From an uncultured Pelagibacteraceae bacterium (GTDB lineage: Bacteria; Pseudomonadota; Alphaproteobacteria; Pelagibacterales; Pelagibacteraceae): a stretch of 64,000 nt of DNA. The notes below the pieces were generated by a model. That model did no database searches. It was not told the DNA's origin and saw nothing but the letters and a program-made list of their open reading frames with translations. A program made the translations under genes and the position numbers. Within the stretch, counting starts at the first letter, position 1. Each line of letters starts with the position of its first letter. The DNA lies in contig CACOWO010000001.1 of assembly GCA_902630925.1 (NCBI GenBank), forward strand, positions 85,856 through 149,855, given 5' to 3'. This document shows positions 58,878 to 64,000 of this stretch, piece by piece.

Positions 58878-59993
58878 ATGAGTTTCAAAGACAAGATTTT
58901 TAATAATCAATCTCCTTGGGGTTCACCCCCTCCAGGAGGCGGTGGTCGTGCGCCTGGCGGAAATGGATCAGGTTCTAGACAAGATCCACCCAATCTTGAT
59001 GATATAATTAAAAATTTTCAAAAAACGATTAATAAATTTTCAGGGGGAAAATCAGGCGGCTCACGTCCAATAGTTATCGGATTATTAATTTTAGCTTTGC
59101 TTTATGTTGCAAGCGGCCTTTACAGAGTTTTACCTGATGAACAAGGTGTTGTTTTAAGATTTGGAAAATATGTGAACACTACTCAACCAGGATTACATTA
59201 TCACTTTCCAACACCATTCGAGAGAGTATTAACTCCTAAAGTTACAAAAGTTAATAGAGTTGATGTAGGTTTTAGACCTGCAAGTGATACTGGAAGATCT
59301 TCTGGAGTAGGAAATGTTCCTGAAGAAAGTTTAATGCTAACCGGTGATGAAAATATTGTAGATATAAACTATTCTGTATTCTGGGTAATAAAGGACGCTC
59401 AGAAATTTTTGTTTAATATTCAAAGTCCAATCGAAACAGTTAAAGCAGCATCAGAAACAGCTATGAGAGAAGTAATAGCAAAAAATAGAATTCAAAATAT
59501 TTTAACAGAGGGTAGATCGAAAATTGAAGTAGAAGTTCAAGAAATTACGCAGATAATTTTAGATGAATATGGCTCAGGTATACAAATCACGCAGGTTCAA
59601 ACTCAACAAGCCGACCCGCCAGAGCAAGTTATTGATGCTTTTAGAGATGTACAGGCAGCACGAGCTGATAGAGAGAGATCCAAAAATGAAGCTGAGGCTT
59701 ATGCTAATGATGTCATTCCAAGAGCACGAGGTGAAGCAGAGCAAGTTCTTCAACAAGCTGAAGCTTATAAAAAAGAAGTTGTAGCAAAGGCTGAAGGTGA
59801 AGCTAGCAGATTTTTAGCAATTTATAATGAATATAAAGATGCAAAACAAGTTACCCAAGAGAGAATGTACTTAGAGACAATGGAAAAAGTTTTAGCTGAT
59901 ATAGATAAAGTTATTATTGATAAAGAATCAGGTTCAGGTGTTGTTCCCTATTTACCTTTGCCAGAACTAAAAAAGTCAGGGAGCAATAATTAA
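58878..59993 (+). CDS. hflK: FtsH-regulating membrane protein HflK
   Basis: SPFH/prohibitin-type protein of 371 residues that forms a cage with HflC around the FtsH protease. A Gly/Pro-rich cytoplasmic start (SPPPGGGGRAPGGNGSG) precedes a membrane helix (about 64-82), then the SPFH domain beginning GLYRVLPDEQGVVLRFGKYVNTTQPGLHYHFP and a long coiled coil (EAYANDVIPRARGEAEQVLQQAEAYKKEVVAKAEGEA). The stop overlaps the hflC start by one base. mrp-hflK-hflC-degP order is common in alphaproteobacteria. Confidence 0.95.
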   Translation: MSFKDKIFNNQSPWGSPPPGGGGRAPGGNGSGSRQDPPNLDDIIKNFQKTINKFSGGKSGGSRPIVIGLLILALLYVASGLYRVLPDEQGVVLRFGKYVNTTQPGLHYHFPTPFERVLTPKVTKVNRVDVGFRPASDTGRSSGVGNVPEESLMLTGDENIVDINYSVFWVIKDAQKFLFNIQSPIETVKAASETAMREVIAKNRIQNILTEGRSKIEVEVQEITQIILDEYGSGIQITQVQTQQADPPEQVIDAFRDVQAARADRERSKNEAEAYANDVIPRARGEAEQVLQQAEAYKKEVVAKAEGEASRFLAIYNEYKDAKQVTQERMYLETMEKVLADIDKVIIDKESGSGVVPYLPLPELKKSGSNN

Positions 59994-60868
59994 TGAGAGG
60001 CATTAAACTTATAATTCCTGCAATAGTTTTAGTAGCAGTAGTAGTGTTTCAATCTTTATTTATAGTTCAAGAGATTAGCCAAGCAATAGTTCTTCAATTT
60101 GGTGACCCGAAAAAAATTGTAACTAAAGCGGGATTAAACTTTAAAATACCATTTATTCAAAACGTTGTTTATCTAGATAAAAGAATTTTAAACTTAGACA
60201 ATGATCCAGAAGAAGTAATTGCTGCAGACCAGAAAAGATTAATCGTTGATGCTTTTGCAAGGTTTAAGATTGTTGATCCTTTAAAATTTTATATCTCTGT
60301 TGGAAATGAAAGAGTTGCAAGATCAAGATTATCTACAATCATTAACTCTAGAATAAGAGGTGTATTGGGTACTCAAGAATTAGCAACTTTGTTATCTACT
60401 GATAGAGCTAGACAAATGCAAATTATTCAGTCCCAGGTAAATGAAGAAGCGCAAAATTTTGGAATTGAAATTGTAGATGTAAGAATTAAAAGAGCTGATT
60501 TACCTCCAGCGAACAGTGAAGCTATTTACAAACGAATGCAAACTGAAAGGGAGAGAGAAGCTAAAGAATTTAGAGCACAAGGAGCTGAGATTGCTCAAAA
60601 AATTAGATCAACAGCAGATAAAGACGTGACTGTAATTTTAGCTCAAGCTAATAAAAAGTCCGAGATAATGAAAGGAGAGGGAGATGGAGAAAGAAATAAA
60701 ATCTTCGCTAACGCCTTTGGACGAGATCCTCAGTTTTTTGCATTTTATCGAGCAATGCAAGCTTATGAAAAAGCTTTGATAGGTGGAGAAACTTCACTTG
60801 TATTATCTCCAGACAGCGAATTCTTTAAATTTTTTGGTAAATCTGTAAAACCAAATATAAAAAGATAA
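59993..60868 (+). CDS. hflC: FtsH-regulating membrane protein HflC
   Basis: Partner of HflK, 291 residues. A membrane helix at about 5-25 leads into the SPFH domain (IVQEISQAIVLQFGDPKKIVTKAGLNFKIPFIQNVVYLDKRIL), followed by VDVRIKRADLPPANSEAIYKRMQTEREREAKEFRAQGAE, the HflC coiled-coil block, and AFGRDPQFFAFYRAMQAYEKAL near the end. Both proteins face the periplasm and modulate quality-control proteolysis by FtsH. Confidence 0.95.
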   Translation: MRGIKLIIPAIVLVAVVVFQSLFIVQEISQAIVLQFGDPKKIVTKAGLNFKIPFIQNVVYLDKRILNLDNDPEEVIAADQKRLIVDAFARFKIVDPLKFYISVGNERVARSRLSTIINSRIRGVLGTQELATLLSTDRARQMQIIQSQVNEEAQNFGIEIVDVRIKRADLPPANSEAIYKRMQTEREREAKEFRAQGAEIAQKIRSTADKDVTVILAQANKKSEIMKGEGDGERNKIFANAFGRDPQFFAFYRAMQAYEKALIGGETSLVLSPDSEFFKFFGKSVKPNIKR

Positions 60869-60882
60869 ATAACTACATTCTT

Positions 60883-61068
60883 GTGAAAGAGCTTATTATT
60901 GCAATTGGTTTGCTTTTCTTTTTAGAAGGGCTCTTCCTTGCCATTTTCCCGTCAAGAATTAAAAATATGTTGGAATTGATCAAGAATACATCAGAAAGAA
61001 AACTAAGATCATTCGGATTGTTTTTTTTGATTATCGGCTTCTTAATAATTTGGTATATAAAAAGTTAG
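60883..61068 (+). CDS. DUF2065 (YjeT-like) small membrane protein
   Basis: Protein of 61 residues with two membrane helices (about 2-24 and 43-60) and the DUF2065 pattern AIGLLFFLEGLFLAIFPSRIKNML...LRSFGLFFLIIGFLIIW. The start is GTG. It commonly sits next to hflC in proteobacteria, as here (14 bases downstream), and one base before degP. The function is unknown. Confidence 0.85.
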   Translation: MKELIIAIGLLFFLEGLFLAIFPSRIKNMLELIKNTSERKLRSFGLFFLIIGFLIIWYIKS

Positions 61069-61069
61069 T

Positions 61070-62473
61070 ATGAATACTTTAAAAAAAATATTTTTCTCAT
61101 TAGTAATTTTAAACTTTTCATTAGTTCAAGCCAAAGCTGTTCCAAGCTCTTTTGCTGATTTAGCAGACAAATTAATGCCATCAGTGGTTAATATTTCAAC
61201 CACTCAAACTGTAAGAACAACAACAAATCAATTTCCTTTCCAGTTTCCTCCAGGATCTCCTTTTGGTGAAATGTTCAAAGATTTTGAGAGACCAACAGAG
61301 AGAAAAGCTTCATCTTTAGGATCTGGTTTCATAATTAAAGAAGATGGCATCGTAATAACGAATAATCATGTGATTGCTGATGCTGAAGACATTTTAATAC
61401 GAGCAGGCGATAAAGAATATAATGCAGAAGTAATAGGAGCAGACCCTTATATGGATCTTGCAGTTTTAAAAATTAAAACAAAAGATAAATTTAAACCTGT
61501 AAGCTTTGGTGACTCAAACAAAGCAAGAGTTGGTGACTGGGTGGTAGCAATTGGCAATCCTTTTGGCTTAGGTGGAACAGTAACTTCTGGAATTATTTCA
61601 GCTAGAAATAGACAAATTGGACTCACAAGGTACGAGGATTTCATACAAACCGATGCATCAATCAATCAAGGTAATTCTGGTGGACCATTATTCAATCTTA
61701 AAGGAGAAGTAATTGGAGTTAACACTGCAATTATAGCTCCAGGTCAATCAGGATCAATTGGAATTGGTTTTGCAATTCCGGCCAATGCTGCGTCCAATGT
61801 TATTGATCAATTAATAAAATTTGGTGAAACTAAAAGAGGATGGTTAGGAGTGAGGATCCAAGAAGTAACCAAAGAGATAGCGGATGTAGAAAAACTAAAA
61901 AAACCTGAGGGAGCTTTAGTTGCAAGTGTAGGACAAAATAGTCCAGCTGAAAAGGCTGGAATAAAAGCTGGCGATATTATTTTAGAGTTTGATGGAAAAA
62001 AAATAAATACAATGAAAAAACTTCCAAACGTTGTTGCTGGGACTGAAGTAGGAAAAAGCGTAGAACTAAAAATTTGGAGAAATAAAAAATTAATCTCAAA
62101 AAGATTAACTTTAGGAAGACTCGAAACATCCGAAGAATTTGAAGAGACAAAACCAAAAATTGTTAAAAAAGATATAGATATCCAAAGTTTAAAAATTGCA
62201 GTTAGAGATTTAAATGATGAAGATATTAAAAAAAGAAATTTAAACAAAAAAACTAAAGGAGTTGTAATTACTGAAATCTCTAATCGAAGCCCTTTAGCTA
62301 ATCTCTTAAGTGTAAATGATATAATAATTGAAGTACAAAAAACTTCAGTAAAAAATTCTAATGATTTAAATAAAATAGTTGATGGAATTTTTAAAAAAGG
62401 TGAAAAGACTTTATTGTTAACAATAATTAATAACAATAATAGAAGAAGATACCTTGGTGTAAAAATAAATTAA
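61070..62473 (+). CDS. degP: Periplasmic Do-like serine protease / chaperone
   Basis: HtrA-family protease of 467 residues that degrades misfolded envelope proteins. A signal peptide ends near AKAVPS (about residue 25). The trypsin-like domain has histidine in ITNNHVIADAE, aspartate in YMDLAVLKI and serine S203 in NQGNSGGPLFN. Two PDZ domains follow (RGWLGVRIQEVTKEIAD; and VVITEISNRSPLANLLSVNDIIIEV). Position behind hflKC agrees with a joint envelope quality-control operon. Confidence 0.95.
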   Translation: MNTLKKIFFSLVILNFSLVQAKAVPSSFADLADKLMPSVVNISTTQTVRTTTNQFPFQFPPGSPFGEMFKDFERPTERKASSLGSGFIIKEDGIVITNNHVIADAEDILIRAGDKEYNAEVIGADPYMDLAVLKIKTKDKFKPVSFGDSNKARVGDWVVAIGNPFGLGGTVTSGIISARNRQIGLTRYEDFIQTDASINQGNSGGPLFNLKGEVIGVNTAIIAPGQSGSIGIGFAIPANAASNVIDQLIKFGETKRGWLGVRIQEVTKEIADVEKLKKPEGALVASVGQNSPAEKAGIKAGDIILEFDGKKINTMKKLPNVVAGTEVGKSVELKIWRNKKLISKRLTLGRLETSEEFEETKPKIVKKDIDIQSLKIAVRDLNDEDIKKRNLNKKTKGVVITEISNRSPLANLLSVNDIIIEVQKTSVKNSNDLNKIVDGIFKKGEKTLLLTIINNNNRRRYLGVKIN

Positions 62474-62475
62474 TT

Positions 62476-63393
62476 TTGTCAAAAAAAATTATTCTCTTAG
62501 CAGGACCCACAGCTTCAGGAAAATCAAAATTAGCAATTCATTTAGCAAAAAAAATAAATGGAGAAATCATAAATGCTGACAGTATGCAAATCTATAAAGA
62601 GTTTTCTATTTTATCCTCAAGACCAAGAAGGTCTGAAATAAAAAAAATCAAACATCATTTGTACGGCATAGTTTCCGTTAAAAAATATTTTTCCGCAGGC
62701 GACTGGCTCAAGGAAGTAAAAAAGACAATTCACTTATGTTTAAAGAAGAAAAAAATTCCAATTATTGTTGGAGGCACTGGCCTATATTTTAATACTATTA
62801 CGAAAGGAATAAGTAAAATTCCAGATATAGACACCAAAACGAGAAATAATGTGAGAGCTTTATTTAAAAAACTTGGATCTAAAAAGTTTTATGAGAAACT
62901 TTTAGAGCTAGATCCTAAGGTTAAAAATAGAATTAATCCAAAAGACTCCCAAAGGATACAAAGAGCCTATGAAGTAAAACTTAAAACGAAAAAGTCTTTA
63001 TTTGACTGGTTCACTAAAACGAAATCAGATTTTTTAGATTTCGATTTAAGAAAGGTTTTTATTGACACCCCAAGAATGGATCTACTTCCAAATATTTCAA
63101 AAAGAACAGAACTTATGTTTAAAGAAAATTGCTTAAAAGAGGTTATAAAATTTAACACAATGAGGTTAAATAAAAGCCTATCAGCCAATAAATTGATAGG
63201 AGTTCAAGAAATTAATCAATTTATTAAAAAAAAAATCTCATTAGATGAATGTAAGGAGCTTATCAATATCAAGACAAGACAGTACGCAAAAAGACAAAAT
63301 ACATGGGCTCGGGGACATATGAAGAATTGGAATAAGCTATATTCTAAAAATTTCTCTATTCTTTTGAAAAAAACATTAAAAGTCGTCAGCTAA
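62476..63393 (+). CDS. miaA: tRNA dimethylallyltransferase
   Basis: MiaA isopentenylates A37 of tRNAs that read codons starting with U. The 305-residue protein opens with the P-loop IILLAGPTASGKSKLAIHLA, then INADSMQIYKEFSILSSRP, HHLYGIV, IIVGGTGLYFNTITKG and the C-terminal KLIGVQEINQFI and RQYAKRQNTWARGH. The start codon is TTG at 62476, two bases after the degP stop; an ATG is not available nearby. It precedes ilvB by 37 bases. Confidence 0.95.
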   Translation: MSKKIILLAGPTASGKSKLAIHLAKKINGEIINADSMQIYKEFSILSSRPRRSEIKKIKHHLYGIVSVKKYFSAGDWLKEVKKTIHLCLKKKKIPIIVGGTGLYFNTITKGISKIPDIDTKTRNNVRALFKKLGSKKFYEKLLELDPKVKNRINPKDSQRIQRAYEVKLKTKKSLFDWFTKTKSDFLDFDLRKVFIDTPRMDLLPNISKRTELMFKENCLKEVIKFNTMRLNKSLSANKLIGVQEINQFIKKKISLDECKELINIKTRQYAKRQNTWARGHMKNWNKLYSKNFSILLKKTLKVVS

Positions 63394-63430
63394 AACTTGA
63401 CGGTTGGTATTTCTAGGCTAGATTGTATGA

Positions 63431-64000
63431 ATGCCAAAATTATTCAGTGGAGCAGAAATAGTATTTAAAGCATTGGAAGACCAAAAAGTTGAATATATTT
63501 TTGGTTATCCTGGGGGAGCCGTGCTTCCAATTTATGATGAATTAAAAAATCATAAATCAATCAAACATATTTTAGCGAGACATGAACAAGGCGCAGGTCA
63601 CGCTGCAGAAGGTTACGCAAGATCAAGCGGCAAGCCAGGAGTTTTATTAGTTACATCAGGTCCAGGAGCAACGAATGCAGTTACAGCTTTGACGGATGCT
63701 TATATGGACTCTATTCCTGTAGTTTGTATTTCTGGACAGGTTCCGACTCACTTGATTGGAACAGATGCATTTCAAGAATGTGACACAACAGGAATCACTA
63801 GACCATGTACAAAACATAATTGGTTAGTGAAAGATGTTAATGATCTAGCAGATATCATGAGTCAAGCTTTTAAAATTGCAACAACAGGTCGACCCGGACC
63901 AGTTTTGGTTGATATTCCTAAAGATATTCAATTTAACAAAGGTATTTATAAAGTAAGTAAAAATAAATTAGAAAAAAAATTGAATGGAGCTTTGTCTAAT
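63431..64000 (+). CDS. ilvB: Acetolactate synthase large subunit, N-terminal part (cut by window edge)
   Basis: The first 190 residues of a thiamine-diphosphate enzyme that makes acetolactate or acetohydroxybutyrate for branched-chain amino acids. The TPP-binding N-terminal domain reads [54 protein letters not shown] with the catalytic glutamate, and [32 protein letters not shown]. The ATG at 63431 gives the standard start; an overlapping ATG at 63427 is out of frame. I saw no leader peptide or attenuator in the 37-base gap after miaA, only a weak CGTCA/TGACG inverted repeat at 63384-63402. Confidence 0.96.
   Translation, partial: MPKLFSGAEIVFKALEDQKVEYIFGYPGGAVLPIYDELKNHKSIKHILARHEQGAGHAAEGYARSSGKPGVLLVTSGPGATNAVTALTDAYMDSIPVVCISGQVPTHLIGTDAFQECDTTGITRPCTKHNWLVKDVNDLADIMSQAFKIATTGRPGPVLVDIPKDIQFNKGIYKVSKNKLEKKLNGALSN

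Noticed and set aside
61807-62436. 209-codon minus-strand ORF inside degP
   Set aside because: Antisense to the PDZ domains of degP, rich in Phe, Ser and Ile as expected from reading Lys/Glu-rich codons backwards; no ribosome-binding site.
63384-63402. Terminator or attenuator before ilvB
   Set aside because: Only a five-pair stem (CGTCA/TGACG) without a T-run and no Ile/Val/Leu-rich leader peptide in the gap.

Overview
The window looks like a chromosome segment of a streamlined, very AT-rich alphaproteobacterium of the SAR11 / Pelagibacterales type. The support is the low GC, gene spacing near zero (many 4-base ATGA overlaps and even overlapping 3' ends of convergent genes), a circularly permuted two-piece tmRNA gene, ThyX instead of ThyA, and typical alphaproteobacterial neighbourhoods (petP-petR, yqeY-dnaG-rpoD, rnpB-mraZ, mrp-hflK-hflC-degP-miaA-ilvB). 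The species assignment is inference; the gene calls rest on readable motifs.

Layout. 1-1775 (minus): MarR regulator, OmpR-type response regulator and a histidine kinase cut by the left edge. 1851-12996: ilvE, a methyltransferase, a minus-strand repair/folate run (uvrB, folM-like, folB, uvrC, pgsA), aspC, trxB, an ELM1-family protein and a 2OG-Fe(II) oxygenase. 12993-17403 (minus): carA-carB. 17527-21790: yqeY-dnaG-rpoD and a CAU tRNA that is best read as tRNA-Ile2. 21793-24342: mlaA-mlaC, ampD and the RNase P RNA. 24399-45805: a long division and cell-wall (dcw) cluster, mraZ-ftsZ-rsmH-ftsL-ftsI-murE/murF-mraY-murD-ftsW-murG-murC-murB-ddl-ftsQ-ftsA-lpxC-bamD-ligA. It has a clear MraZ operator, a displaced ftsZ, a fused murE/murF and a very divergent ftsA. 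45794-52897: aminopeptidase P, UvrD helicase, AsmA-like protein, fumC, a MazG-like pyrophosphohydrolase and a 26-codon membrane ORF.

52906-56790 is the accessory part. Six direct copies of a ~25-base hairpin, which is the 3' end of the tmRNA coding RNA, divide 3.9 kb into small gene cassettes lying downstream of ssrA. Two cassettes (53603-55182 and 55404-56790) share the same left arm and the same right arm but carry different genes: two membrane proteins plus a lipoprotein in one; an Mrr-like nuclease, a TerB-like protein and a small basic protein in the other. No recombinase is encoded, so these look like non-autonomous, site-specific cassettes stacked at ssrA. This is the best candidate for an undescribed system here.

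56766-64000: ssrA (minus), thyX, mrp (minus), then hflK-hflC-DUF2065-degP-miaA and the start of ilvB, cut by the right edge. Other notable points are a DnaG that has lost three of four zinc ligands and an FtsA without recognisable ATP-binding motifs.
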